This document shows positions 11,878-20,162 of a DNA stretch of 64,000 nt, piece by piece (within the stretch, counting starts at the first letter, position 1; every line of letters starts with the position of its first letter). The position numbers and the translations under genes were made by a program. The DNA is from Streptomyces griseoluteus (GTDB lineage: Bacteria > Actinomycetota > Actinomycetes > Streptomycetales > Streptomycetaceae): the NCBI RefSeq assembly GCF_004784465.1, contig NZ_SRRU01000002.1:186001-250000 (forward strand), given 5' to 3'. A model generated the notes under the pieces. The model worked only from the letters and a program-made list of their open reading frames with translations. It ran no database searches and was not told the origin of the DNA.

Positions 11878-12179
11878 GAAAACCTCTTACGTGGGGGACG
11901 ATGGGTCGCCGTTCGCGTTCCAGCACGCTCCGCGTGGTGGCCGCAGGCGTCGGCGCCGCGGCCCGTGAGGACCGTGGCGCCTGGCGACGGCCTCCAGAGA
12001 ACCAAGCTTCCGAAACGTCCGCAATACCCCCTTTTACTAGTTGTGGCCGGATCGCCAAGGATGCCCTCATGTGTGACCTGGCTCTCAAAGTCCAGGTCAG
12101 AGGGGTTGCAAGAAGGTGCATAACGGGCGTAACGGTCTACGATTCGAGGTCGTAGGTGACGTCGGTCATATGGGCTGCC
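11878..12179. other. 302 bp upstream region of the transglycosylase gene
   Basis: The interval lies between the end of the S-component gene (12180) and the transglycosylase start. It is partly AT-richer (12010-12130), consistent with a promoter and long leader. I looked for the conserved GGGGUGAAUC and CCGACAGCUAACC-like blocks of the c-di-AMP (ydaO) riboswitch that often precedes wall hydrolases in Streptomyces and do not find them. No other RNA motif or gene is recognised. Confidence 0.4.
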
Positions 12180-13001
12180 TCACGCACCGGGTGCGTCGAA
12201 GGTGACCGGCGTCTCGAAGGCGGCCCGCCGGGTGGCCCGGCGCAGGGCGCGCAGCACGGCCGGGCCGAGGGCCAGGGTGAGGACGACCGTGCAGAGGGCC
12301 CGGCCCAGGTCCCAGCCCATGGAGGTGGCCAGGCAGTAGGCGAGGAAGCGGGCCAGGTTGGCGGGCACCGCCGCATGCGGGTCGAAGGAGATGTTCGACG
12401 CCATGGTTCCCATGAACGGCCAGCCGGCCAGGTTCATGACCGTGCCGTAGGCGAAGGCCGCGAGAAAGCCGTAGCAGGCGAGCATCGCCGACTCGGAACG
12501 GCCGCGCAGGCGGGCGGCGCCCGGCAGCAGGCCCGCGCCCATGGTGAACCAGCCCATCGCCAGCATCTGGAACGGCATCCACGGCCCGACCCCGCCGGTC
12601 AGCAGCGCGGACGCGAACATCGTCACCGAGCCGAGCACGAACCCGAAGCCGGGCCCGAGCACCCGCCCGCTGAGCACCAGCAGGAAGAACATCGGCTCGA
12701 TGCCCGCCGTACCCGCGCCGATCGGCCGCAGGGCCGCTCCGGTCGCCGCGAGCACCCCGAGCATGGCGACGGCCTTGGGACCGAGCCCCGACTCCGAGAT
12801 GGTCGCCGCCACCACCGCGACCAGCAGCACCAGCAGCCCGGCGAACAGCCAGGGCGCGTCCTCGGCATGCGCGCTGACCTGCGAGTCCGGCGGCGCGAGG
12901 AACGGCCACCCGAACGCGGCCACCCCCACCGCGCCGACCAGCACGAGCGCGGCGACGGAACGGGGGCCGAGCCGGACGGCCCGTACGGCGGGAGACGTCA
13001 T
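12180..13001 (-). CDS. ECF transporter S component (candidate cobalamin-specific)
   Basis: A 273-residue membrane protein with about six helices, last gene of the riboswitch-controlled operon. Its ATG overlaps the stop of the double-ATPase gene by 4 nt (ATGA). The helix pattern with GGVGPWMPFQMLAMGW and LACYGFLAAFAYG is typical of large ECF S components, and the NCBI-style family would be 'ECF transporter S component'. The S component gives substrate specificity to energy-coupling-factor importers. The B12 riboswitch upstream argues for a cobalamin or corrinoid substrate. Family call is good; the substrate is inferred from regulation. Confidence 0.82.
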   Translation of the reverse strand: MTSPAVRAVRLGPRSVAALVLVGAVGVAAFGWPFLAPPDSQVSAHAEDAPWLFAGLLVLLVAVVAATISESGLGPKAVAMLGVLAATGAALRPIGAGTAGIEPMFFLLVLSGRVLGPGFGFVLGSVTMFASALLTGGVGPWMPFQMLAMGWFTMGAGLLPGAARLRGRSESAMLACYGFLAAFAYGTVMNLAGWPFMGTMASNISFDPHAAVPANLARFLAYCLATSMGWDLGRALCTVVLTLALGPAVLRALRRATRRAAFETPVTFDAPGA

Positions 13002-14647
13002 GCCAGCGCCTTCCGTACCTCGGACACCGTCAGCCAGGGCTGCGGGGCCAGGATCTTGGTGACCTGGGGCGCGAAGGAGGGCGAGGACACCACGATGTCG
13101 GCCGTGGCGCCGTCCGCTATCACCTCGCCGTCCGCCAGCAGCACCACCCGGTGCGCGATCTCGGCGGCCAGCTCCACGTCGTGCGTGGCCAGCACCAGGG
13201 CGTGCCCCTCCGCCGCCAGTCCGCGCAGCACGGCGACCAGGCGGGCCTTGGCCGCGTAGTCCAGGCCGCGCGTCGGCTCGTCCAGCAGGAGCAGCGGAGG
13301 GCGTGCCGTCAGGACGACGGCGAGCGCGAGGGCGAGACGCTGGCCCTCGGAGAGGTCGCGGGGGTGGGTGTCGTCGGTGATGCCCGGCAGCAGCTCCGAC
13401 ACCAGGGCCCGGCAGGTGCCGGGCGCGGCGTCCGCGTCCTTGTCGGCGGCGACGCACTCGGCGCCCACCGTGTCGGCGTACAGCAGATCGCGCGGCTCCT
13501 GCGGCACCAGGCCGACCCGGCGCACCAGTTCGGCGGGCCTCAGCCGGTGCGGGGCGGCCCCACCGGCCAGGACGGAACCGGAGGTGGGCGCGACGAGCCC
13601 GACCAGGGAGCCGAGCAGCGTGGACTTCCCGGCGCCGTTGCGGCCCATGAGGGCGACGGTCTCGCCTGGACCGACGGTCAGGTCGACGCCCCGCAGCGCG
13701 TCGACCCGGCCGCGCCGTACGGCGAGGTCCCGCACCTCGGCGACCCGCGGCTCGGCGGGGGAGGAGCGCCGGAAACGGCGGCGGGACGGGACGGCGGTGA
13801 CCTGGGGGAGACCGGGGGACTCCGGCACGGCACCGGCGAGGCTCTCCCGCAGCGGCCCCGCCCTGCGCCGCGCGTCCCGGACGGTCAGCGGCAGCGGGCT
13901 CCAGCCGGCCAGCCGGCCCAGCTCGACCACCGGCGGGATCACCGGGGAGACGGCCATCATGTCGGCCGGGGCGCCGAGGACCGGGGGAGCGCCGGGGGCG
14001 GGCAGCAGCACGACCTGGTCGGCGTACTGGACGACCCGCTCCAGCCGGTGCTCCGCCATGAGGACCGTGGTGCCCAGGTCGTGCACCAGGCGTTGCAGGA
14101 CCGCGAGGACCTCCTCCGCCGCGGCCGGGTCCAGCGCCGAGGTCGGCTCGTCCAGGACCAGTACGCGGGGGTGCGGGGTGAGCACCGAGCCGATGGCGAC
14201 CCGCTGGCGCTGCCCGCCGGACAGGGTGCCGATGGAACGGTCCCGCAGATCGGCGAGGCCCAGCAGGTCGAGCGTCTCCTCCACCCGGCGCCGCATCACC
14301 TCCGGAGCCAGCCCCAAGGACTCCATGCCGTAGGCGAGTTCATCCTCCACGGTGTCGGTGACGAAGTGCGCGAGCGGGTCCTGGCCCACCGTGCCGACCA
14401 CGTCGGCCAGTTCGCGCGGCTTGTGAGTGCGGGTGTCCCGCCCCGCCACCGTGACCCGGCCGCGCAGGGTGCCCCCGGTGAAGTGCGGGACCAGCCCGCT
14501 GACCGCGTTAAGGATCGTCGACTTGCCCACCCCCGACGGGCCGACGAGCAGCACGAGTTCACCCTCGGGCACCTCGAAGTCCACGCCCCGGACGGTCGGT
14601 CCGGCCGCCCCGTCGTACGTGACGGCGACGTCCTCGAAGCGGATCAC
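12998..14647 (-). CDS. ECF transporter double ATPase (EcfA-EcfA' fusion)
   Basis: A 549-residue cytoplasmic protein with two complete ABC domains. First: Walker A GPSGVGKST, signature LSGGQRQR, Walker B VLVLDEPTSALD. Second (from about residue 310): Walker A GRNGAGKST, signature LSEGQRLALA, Walker B LLLLDEPTRGLD. The two halves replace the separate EcfA1/EcfA2 subunits of Firmicutes. It starts at GTG 14647, overlapping the EcfT stop by 4 nt (GTGA), and ends overlapping the S-component start. It powers uptake of the substrate bound by the S component. Confidence 0.92.
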   Translation of the reverse strand: MIRFEDVAVTYDGAAGPTVRGVDFEVPEGELVLLVGPSGVGKSTILNAVSGLVPHFTGGTLRGRVTVAGRDTRTHKPRELADVVGTVGQDPLAHFVTDTVEDELAYGMESLGLAPEVMRRRVEETLDLLGLADLRDRSIGTLSGGQRQRVAIGSVLTPHPRVLVLDEPTSALDPAAAEEVLAVLQRLVHDLGTTVLMAEHRLERVVQYADQVVLLPAPGAPPVLGAPADMMAVSPVIPPVVELGRLAGWSPLPLTVRDARRRAGPLRESLAGAVPESPGLPQVTAVPSRRRFRRSSPAEPRVAEVRDLAVRRGRVDALRGVDLTVGPGETVALMGRNGAGKSTLLGSLVGLVAPTSGSVLAGGAAPHRLRPAELVRRVGLVPQEPRDLLYADTVGAECVAADKDADAAPGTCRALVSELLPGITDDTHPRDLSEGQRLALALAVVLTARPPLLLLDEPTRGLDYAAKARLVAVLRGLAAEGHALVLATHDVELAAEIAHRVVLLADGEVIADGATADIVVSSPSFAPQVTKILAPQPWLTVSEVRKALA

Positions 14648-15768
14648 GACGGCTCCTTGCGGTCCTGGGGTACGACGAGCACGGGCAGCAGGCCCAGCAG
14701 GATGGCGGCGGCCGGCCACAGCGGCAGCGCGGGTGCCGCCAGCGGGACGACACCGGGGTGCAGCGCGCCCGGATCGCGTACGGAGGCCAGCGCGAGCAGC
14801 GCGGCGACGGCCGCGCCCGACCCCGCGACCAGCCACGCCCGCACCCCCCACGGCGCCGGCCGGTACCGGGTGCGCGGCGAGCGCCGGCCGCCCAGGCGCA
14901 GCCCGGCGAGCGCGGCCAGCGCCCCGGCGAGCAGCACCGGCATCCCGTACACCCCGCCCTCGGCGGTGAGCAGCCCGTACGTGCCCGCGCACACCCCGAG
15001 CAGGCCGCCCAGGGTGAGCGCGGTCGTGGTACGGCGCACCGGCGCGGGCACCTCGGCGGTACGGCCGTAGCCGCGGGCGTCCATCGCGGCGGCCAGCGCG
15101 ACCGAGCGCTCCAACGCGCCCTCCAGTACCGGCAGTCCGACCTGGAAGAGCCCCCGCAGCCCCCGGTCCGGGCGCCCCCGGAGACGACGGGCGGCGCGCA
15201 GTCGCTGCACATCGGCGATGAGATGCGGGGCGAAGGTCAGCGCGACCACCACCGCCACCCCCGCCTCGTACAGCGCGCCCGGCAGCGACTTGAGCAGCTT
15301 GGCCGGGCTGGCCAGGGCGTTCGCGGCGCCGACACAGACCAGGAGGGCCGCCAGTTTCAGGCCGTTGTAGCCGGAGAACAGCAGCGCCTCCGCCGACACC
15401 GGCCCGCCCAGCCGGATGCCCTGCGCCCAGGCGGGCAGCGGGATCTCGGGCAGGGTGAACAGCACATGCGTACCCGGCACCGGCGAGCCGAGCACGGCCG
15501 TGAACGCCAGCCGGATCAGCAGCACGGCGACGGCCAGCTTGGCGAACGCCGTGTACGAGCGGGCCCACGGCGCGCTGGAGCGGTGGACCGCCACCACATG
15601 GCCCGCCACCGCCGTCAGCAGGGCGAGCAGCAGCGGGTTGGTGGTGCGGGTGGCGGCGGTGCCGAGTCCGAGTGACCACAACCACCAGGCGCCGGGGTGC
15701 AGTTCGAAGCGTGTCCGGCTGCGGACGGGCACGGTGGTACGGGCGGCGCGGACGCCGGTGTCAGGCAT
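14644..15768 (-). CDS. ECF transporter transmembrane protein (EcfT/CbiQ family)
   Basis: A 374-residue membrane protein. A CbiQ-type core covers residues ~20-270, with the cytoplasmic coupling-helix motif region AAAMDARGYGRT, a variant of the A-R-G motif that docks EcfT on the ATPases. About 100 further residues with extra helices extend the C-terminus, making it longer than typical CbiQ (~225-265). It starts at ATG 15768, overlapping the preceding SCO2322-family gene by 8 bp. It joins the S component to the double ATPase. Confidence 0.88.
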   Translation of the reverse strand: MPDTGVRAARTTVPVRSRTRFELHPGAWWLWSLGLGTAATRTTNPLLLALLTAVAGHVVAVHRSSAPWARSYTAFAKLAVAVLLIRLAFTAVLGSPVPGTHVLFTLPEIPLPAWAQGIRLGGPVSAEALLFSGYNGLKLAALLVCVGAANALASPAKLLKSLPGALYEAGVAVVVALTFAPHLIADVQRLRAARRLRGRPDRGLRGLFQVGLPVLEGALERSVALAAAMDARGYGRTAEVPAPVRRTTTALTLGGLLGVCAGTYGLLTAEGGVYGMPVLLAGALAALAGLRLGGRRSPRTRYRPAPWGVRAWLVAGSGAAVAALLALASVRDPGALHPGVVPLAAPALPLWPAAAILLGLLPVLVVPQDRKEPS

Positions 15769-16396
15769 CCCGGCGCCGCCGCGCCTGCCAGAACGCCGCC
15801 CCGCCGAGCACGGCGACGACGCCTATGCCGAGGGGGAGACCGAGGGAGGGGCCGTCGTCCTTCGGGGCTGCCTTGTCGGACGGCTTCTCGTCCGCCGCGA
15901 CCTGCTCCCCGCACCCCCGCGCCGGGTAACCGGCGATGGCGCACAGCAGGGCGTTGCTGTCGTAGCGAAGCGGCTTGGCGGTCCCGGCCAGGGCCTCGGC
16001 GGTGCTGGCGTCCGGAGAGACGCGGGCGCAGACCGTACGCGTGGCGGGCGGGCTCTCCCCGGAGGGAGCGTCGGCCCTGGTGCCGAAGTCGAGAACGAGC
16101 GCGACCCGCTTGGTGCCCGCCTTCGCGGGCGTCCGCGCGCAGATCGTGCCGAAGTCCGCCGCGCCGCGCGGCCGGTCCGCGTCCGAGGAGTCCGCGCTGA
16201 CCGCGAACCGGAAGCCCCGCACCGAGCCGTCGTCGGGGCGCTCGGAGGCCGGACCCTGGGTGGCGTACGTCCACCGGTCGCCGGAACGGTCCCAGAAGGA
16301 CCAGTACCGGTATCCGGCGGCCCGCGCCCCGGCGGCGGCGGTGAGGACGAGGAGGGCCGCGACCAGCACGGCCGCGGCACGGCGGACCGAGGTCAC
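15761..16396 (-). CDS. SCO2322-family surface protein
   Basis: A 211-residue protein with an N-terminal signal peptide (residues 1-26, ending GARA) and a C-terminal hydrophobic helix (LGLPLGIGVVAVLGGAAFW) followed by a short basic tail (QARRRRDA). The bulk is therefore displayed outside the membrane and anchored by its C-terminus. The ectodomain begins YRYWSFWDRSGDRW and contains paired cysteines (ICAR, VCARV, LLCAI, RGCGE) that could form disulphides. The family is known only by its S. coelicolor locus name. Location between the toroid receptor-like gene and EcfT, with 4-8 bp overlaps, indicates a role in the same uptake system. It starts at GTG 16396. Confidence 0.8.
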   Translation of the reverse strand: MTSVRRAAAVLVAALLVLTAAAGARAAGYRYWSFWDRSGDRWTYATQGPASERPDDGSVRGFRFAVSADSSDADRPRGAADFGTICARTPAKAGTKRVALVLDFGTRADAPSGESPPATRTVCARVSPDASTAEALAGTAKPLRYDSNALLCAIAGYPARGCGEQVAADEKPSDKAAPKDDGPSLGLPLGIGVVAVLGGAAFWQARRRRDA

Positions 16397-17595
16397 GGGC
16401 GGTTCTTCTTCCGGCCGCTGAACAGGAAGCCGACGCCGATACCGGCGACCAGGCCCACGCCGATGATCCACCACACGCTGTTGCCGGACTTCTCGGTGGC
16501 CTTCTTCTCCGGCGCGGCGGCCTGCTTCGCCGGGGCCGGGCCCAGCTTGTCCAGGGCGCGGACCAGGTCGGTCCCGCCGAAGTCGTGCGGGTCGGCGCCG
16601 ACCGCGTGCGCGCTCAGGATGAGCTGGGCGTAGGCGGCGGGGCCGCTCTGCTGCGCCCACTTCGCGGCGTTCTTCTTCAGCCAGGCGTACGGGGCCTTCG
16701 CCTGCTTCGTCCAGCCGTCGGCGGCCAGCGCCACCACGGTGTCGGCGGTGTTGCCGAAGTCGGGCTGGTTCTCGGCGCCGGGCATCGCGGACATCAGGTG
16801 GCCCGACTTGGAGACGGCGCCGATGAGATGGGCGGAGGCGTTGTCGGCCAGGCGGGCCGGGGTCGCCTTGCCGTCCGAGGCGCAGGCGGGGGCCTTGTCG
16901 CGGGCCTTGCCGGGCGCCACGACGAAGCCCTTGCCGAGCGCGCCGAGCACGCCGGCGGCCGTGGCGTCCGCGTTGGCCTCCAGCTTGCCCTTCTTGTCCG
17001 GCTGGAAGGCGAGCGCCCCGCCGCCCTTCTGGGCACAGGGCACGGCCAGCGAGGCCAGCGCCTGATCCGGGGTCTTCCCCTTGCCGCGCAGCTCGGCCGG
17101 CTTCTCACCGGCGGCGGCCAGCGCGCCCACCACGACGGAGGTGGAGTTGGTGTCGCTCGGGCCGCCGGGGGAGTAGCCCCAGCCGCCGTCCTTGTTCTGC
17201 TGGGCCTTCAGCCAGGTGACGGCCTTGCCGGTCACGTCGTCGTGCCCGCCGAGCGCGGCGAGCGCCTGGACGGCGGCGGCCGTGCTGTTGGTGTCGGCCT
17301 GCGCGCCCTTGCCGCCGCACGCGGCGCCGGTGTCGGCGCGGAAGGAGGCGAAGCCGCCGTCGGCGCACTGCTGGCCGGTCAGCCACTTCACGGCCTGGTC
17401 CGCGGGCTTCTCACCGGCGGTGTGCTGCGCGAGCAGGGCGAGGGACTGGCGCCAGACGCCGTCGTACGTGGGGTCGCCCTTGCCGAACAGCCCGGCCGGG
17501 ACCGTCACCTTCGGGGACGGGGCGGCCGTGGCGGGCGCGGCTGCGGCCAGCACGCCTATGGCGGCGAGAGCCGCGGCACTGCGGCGGACGTTCAT
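16393..17595 (-). CDS. Surface-anchored prenyltransferase/squalene-oxidase-repeat (alpha/alpha-toroid) protein, transcobalamin-like
   Basis: A 400-residue protein, first gene behind the cobalamin riboswitch. Residues 1-25 are a signal peptide (APATAA). Residues ~45-340 contain repeated helical hairpins with QQNKDGGWGYSPG and two DTNST(A/S) blocks, the repeat type of the alpha/alpha-toroid fold shared by terpene cyclases and by intrinsic factor/transcobalamin. No DxDD catalytic motif is seen. A C-terminal helix (VWWIIGVGLVAGIGVGFLF) and basic tail anchor it in the membrane. ATG 17595 follows AGGAGAGG. Context and fold point to extracellular cobalamin capture for the ECF importer; that function is inference, since the standard annotation names only the repeat. 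Confidence 0.82.
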   Translation of the reverse strand: MNVRRSAAALAAIGVLAAAAPATAAPSPKVTVPAGLFGKGDPTYDGVWRQSLALLAQHTAGEKPADQAVKWLTGQQCADGGFASFRADTGAACGGKGAQADTNSTAAAVQALAALGGHDDVTGKAVTWLKAQQNKDGGWGYSPGGPSDTNSTSVVVGALAAAGEKPAELRGKGKTPDQALASLAVPCAQKGGGALAFQPDKKGKLEANADATAAGVLGALGKGFVVAPGKARDKAPACASDGKATPARLADNASAHLIGAVSKSGHLMSAMPGAENQPDFGNTADTVVALAADGWTKQAKAPYAWLKKNAAKWAQQSGPAAYAQLILSAHAVGADPHDFGGTDLVRALDKLGPAPAKQAAAPEKKATEKSGNSVWWIIGVGLVAGIGVGFLFSGRKKNRP

Positions 17596-17639
17596 GGTCG
17601 GCGACTGCCTCTCCTGCGAGGGCCCGACGCGCACGGGAA

Positions 17640-17845
17640 CCACCCCGGCGGCCCGGCCCCGTATGCCTCGACGGTGCCGTGCGGGGCACAGCGCCCCGCA
17701 CGTGAGCCGGTCAACCTCCCGTCGGGGCGTTCCGGCTCACCGGGCCCAGGGGGCGCCGGATGACGGTTGCGGGTCAGCGCCGGAATCGCACCGGCTTCCC
17801 CCCGTACAGGTGTATGACGACCCGGCCACTTTACCGGGGGCCGCA
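17640..17845 (-). promoter_or_regulatory. Cobalamin (B12) riboswitch
   Basis: On the minus strand the region reads into the conserved cobalamin-riboswitch core at about 17801-17761: GGGGAAGCCGGU, a short hairpin, then GACCCGCAACCGUCA. It is followed by the GUGAGCCGGAACGCC / GGUUGACCGGCUCAC stem near 17740-17700 and a GACGGUGCC-type GUCGAGG segment near 17670. The leader then runs to AGGAGAGG and the ATG at 17595. In known B12 riboswitches ligand binding hides the ribosome-binding site or terminates transcription, so the operon should be repressed when adenosylcobalamin is plentiful. Outer boundaries are approximate. Confidence 0.9.
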
Positions 17846-18003
17846 AAGCCGCCGGTCGTGGCGTGAATCACCTGATCCACTGCTCACAGCGCCCCTACCT
17901 GCCGGTAGATTCAGAGCCTCTCGGATGATCAAGTCCGAAAGTTGTTCCGGATTGTCGTCCCGTCGTAGTCTCGCGGGACCGTGCAGGCAGAAGGGGGCCC
18001 AGA

Positions 18004-19419
18004 GTGACCGCTGAGGCCAGTCAGGCGGCTCCCCCGGGCACCGCCGCCGACGGCGAGCGACCGCTCCGTATCGCGCTCCTCACCTACAAGGGCAATCCGT
18101 TCTGCGGCGGCCAGGGCGTCTACGTCCGCCACCTCTCCCGGGAACTCGCCCGCCTGGGCCACCGGGTGGAGGTCATCGGCTCCCAGCCCTACCCCGTGCT
18201 CGACGAACACGACGACTACGCGGGCCGGTTGAGCCTCACCGAGCTGCCCAGCCTCGACCTCTACCGCCAGCCCGACCCCTTCCGCACCCCCGGGCGAGGC
18301 GAATACCGGGACTGGGTCGACGCGCTCGAGGTCGCCACGATGTGGACCGGCGGCTTCCCCGAGCCGCTCACCTTCTCCCTGCGAGCCGGACGTCAACTGC
18401 GCGCCCGGAAGGGTGAGTTCGACGTCGTCCACGACAACCAGACGCTCGGCTACGGCTTGCTCGGGGACCTCGGCGCCCCCCTGGTCACCACCATCCACCA
18501 CCCCATAACCGTCGACCGGCAGCTCGAACTCGACGCCGCCGAAGACCTCAAGCGCCGCCTCTCGGTGCGCCGCTGGTACGCCTTCACCCGGATGCAGAAG
18601 CGCGTCGCCCGCCGGCTGCCCTCCGTGCTCACCGTCTCCGGCAGCTCCCGCCAGGAGATCGTCGACCACCTCGGCGTACGTCAGGACCGGGTGCACGTCG
18701 TCCACATCGGCGCCGACACCACCCTGTTCGCGCCCAGTCCGGCCGTGCCCGAGGTGCCGGGCCGGATCGTCACCACCTCCAGCGCCGACGTGCCCCTCAA
18801 GGGCCTGGTGTTCCTGGTCGAGGCCCTCGCCAAGGTGCGCGCCGAACAGCCGCACGCCCACCTCGTCGTCGTCGGCAAGCGCCCCGAGGAGGGACCGGTC
18901 GCCCAGGCGATCGAGCGGTACGGCCTGGAGGACGCCGTCGAGTTCGTCAAGGGCATCTCCGATACCGAGCTGGTCGACCTGATCCGTTCCGCCGAAGTCG
19001 CCTGTGTGCCCTCGCTGTACGAGGGGTTCTCGCTGCCCGCCGCCGAGGCCATGGCCACCGCCACCCCGCTGGTCGCCACCACCGGGGGCGCGATTCCCGA
19101 GGTCGCCGGGACCGACGGCGAGACCTGCCTGGCCGTACCCCCCGGCGACGCGGGCGCGCTCGCCGCCGCCCTCACCCGGCTGCTCGGCGACCGGGAACTG
19201 CGCGCCCGGCTCGGCGCGGCCGGCCGCGAGCGGGTGCTCGCCCGCTTCACCTGGGCCCGCGCGGCCGAGGGCACCGTGGCCCGCTACCGCGAGGAGATCG
19301 ACCGGGCCCGCCCGGGCGTCAGACCACTTCCCGCAGCCGTCCCCGGCCGCCCCGTCGCCGTCGCGGCGAGTGCCGCGGCACCTTCCGAAAGCTCCTCCGA
19401 AAGCAGGGCCACGTGCTGA
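18004..19419 (+). CDS. Glycosyltransferase family 4
   Basis: A 471-residue cytosolic GT-B enzyme. The N-terminal glycine-rich acceptor loop is NPFCGGQGVYVRHLSREL. The donor domain carries VPLKGL and the EX7E motif (VPSLYEGFSLPAAEAMATA), both GT4 hallmarks. The enzyme transfers a sugar from a nucleotide sugar with retention. The start is GTG 18004 with AAGGGGG ~8 nt upstream. The stop overlaps the methyltransferase start by 7 nt, so the three genes 18004-21229 form a coupled operon. The last ~40 residues are a low-complexity Ala/Ser tail. Confidence 0.9.
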   Translation: MTAEASQAAPPGTAADGERPLRIALLTYKGNPFCGGQGVYVRHLSRELARLGHRVEVIGSQPYPVLDEHDDYAGRLSLTELPSLDLYRQPDPFRTPGRGEYRDWVDALEVATMWTGGFPEPLTFSLRAGRQLRARKGEFDVVHDNQTLGYGLLGDLGAPLVTTIHHPITVDRQLELDAAEDLKRRLSVRRWYAFTRMQKRVARRLPSVLTVSGSSRQEIVDHLGVRQDRVHVVHIGADTTLFAPSPAVPEVPGRIVTTSSADVPLKGLVFLVEALAKVRAEQPHAHLVVVGKRPEEGPVAQAIERYGLEDAVEFVKGISDTELVDLIRSAEVACVPSLYEGFSLPAAEAMATATPLVATTGGAIPEVAGTDGETCLAVPPGDAGALAAALTRLLGDRELRARLGAAGRERVLARFTWARAAEGTVARYREEIDRARPGVRPLPAAVPGRPVAVAASAAAPSESSSESRATC

Positions 19420-20162
19420 CCGTCGACTTCTCCCGGTTCCCGCTCGCCCCCGGCGACCGTGTCCTGGACCTCGGCTGCGGGGCCGGCCGGCACGCCTTCG
19501 AGTGCTACCGGCGCGGCGCCCGCGTCGTGGCCCTCGACCAGAACGCGGAGGAGATCCGCGAGGTCGCCAAGTGGTTCGCGGCGATGAAGGAGGCCGGCGA
19601 GGCCCCCGAGGGCGCCACCGCCACGGCGATGGAGGGCGACGCGCTCGCGCTGCCCTTCCCCGACGAGTCCTTCGACGTCGTCATCATCTCCGAGGTGATG
19701 GAGCACATCCCCGACGACAAGGGCGTCCTCGCCGAGATGGTCCGCGTCCTCAGGCCCGGCGGCCGGATAGCCGTCACCGTGCCCCGGTACGGTCCCGAGA
19801 AGGTCTGCTGGGCGCTCTCCGACGCCTACCACGAGGTCGAGGGCGGCCACATCCGCATCTACCGCGCCGAGGAACTCCTCGCCAAGATGCGCGGCGCCGG
19901 CCTCAAGCCGTACGGCACCCACCACGCGCACGCCCTGCACTCGCCGTACTGGTGGCTCAAGTGCGCCTTCGGCGTCGACAACGACAAGGCGCTGCCGGTG
20001 CGGGCGTACCACAAGCTGCTGGTCTGGGACATCATGAAGAAGCCGCTGGCCACCCGTGTGGCCGAGCAGGCGCTCAACCCGCTGATCGGCAAGAGCTTCG
20101 TCGCCTACGCCACCAAGCCGCACCTGCCCCGCCTCGACGAGGCCGGGACGGACGCCCCGTGA
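19413..20162 (+). CDS. Class I SAM-dependent methyltransferase (UbiE/Methyltransf_11 type)
   Basis: A 249-residue protein. Motif I is VLDLGCGAGRHAFEC, motif II acidic residue in VVALDQNAEE, motif post-I GDALALPFPDESFDVV, and motif III LRPGGRIAVTVPR. The C-terminal part (about 150-249) contains YHEVEGGHIRIYR and many basic and aromatic residues, which may bind a bulky acceptor. It starts at GTG 19413 inside the GT4 gene and its stop overlaps the start of the toroid gene by 3 nt. The substrate is presumably the product of the coexpressed GT4, but this is inferred from coupling only. Confidence 0.88.
   Translation: MLTVDFSRFPLAPGDRVLDLGCGAGRHAFECYRRGARVVALDQNAEEIREVAKWFAAMKEAGEAPEGATATAMEGDALALPFPDESFDVVIISEVMEHIPDDKGVLAEMVRVLRPGGRIAVTVPRYGPEKVCWALSDAYHEVEGGHIRIYRAEELLAKMRGAGLKPYGTHHAHALHSPYWWLKCAFGVDNDKALPVRAYHKLLVWDIMKKPLATRVAEQALNPLIGKSFVAYATKPHLPRLDEAGTDAP

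Noticed and set aside
11878-12179. Possible c-di-AMP (ydaO) riboswitch before the transglycosylase gene
   Set aside because: The conserved ydaO blocks were not found on the minus strand; only a generic leader remains.
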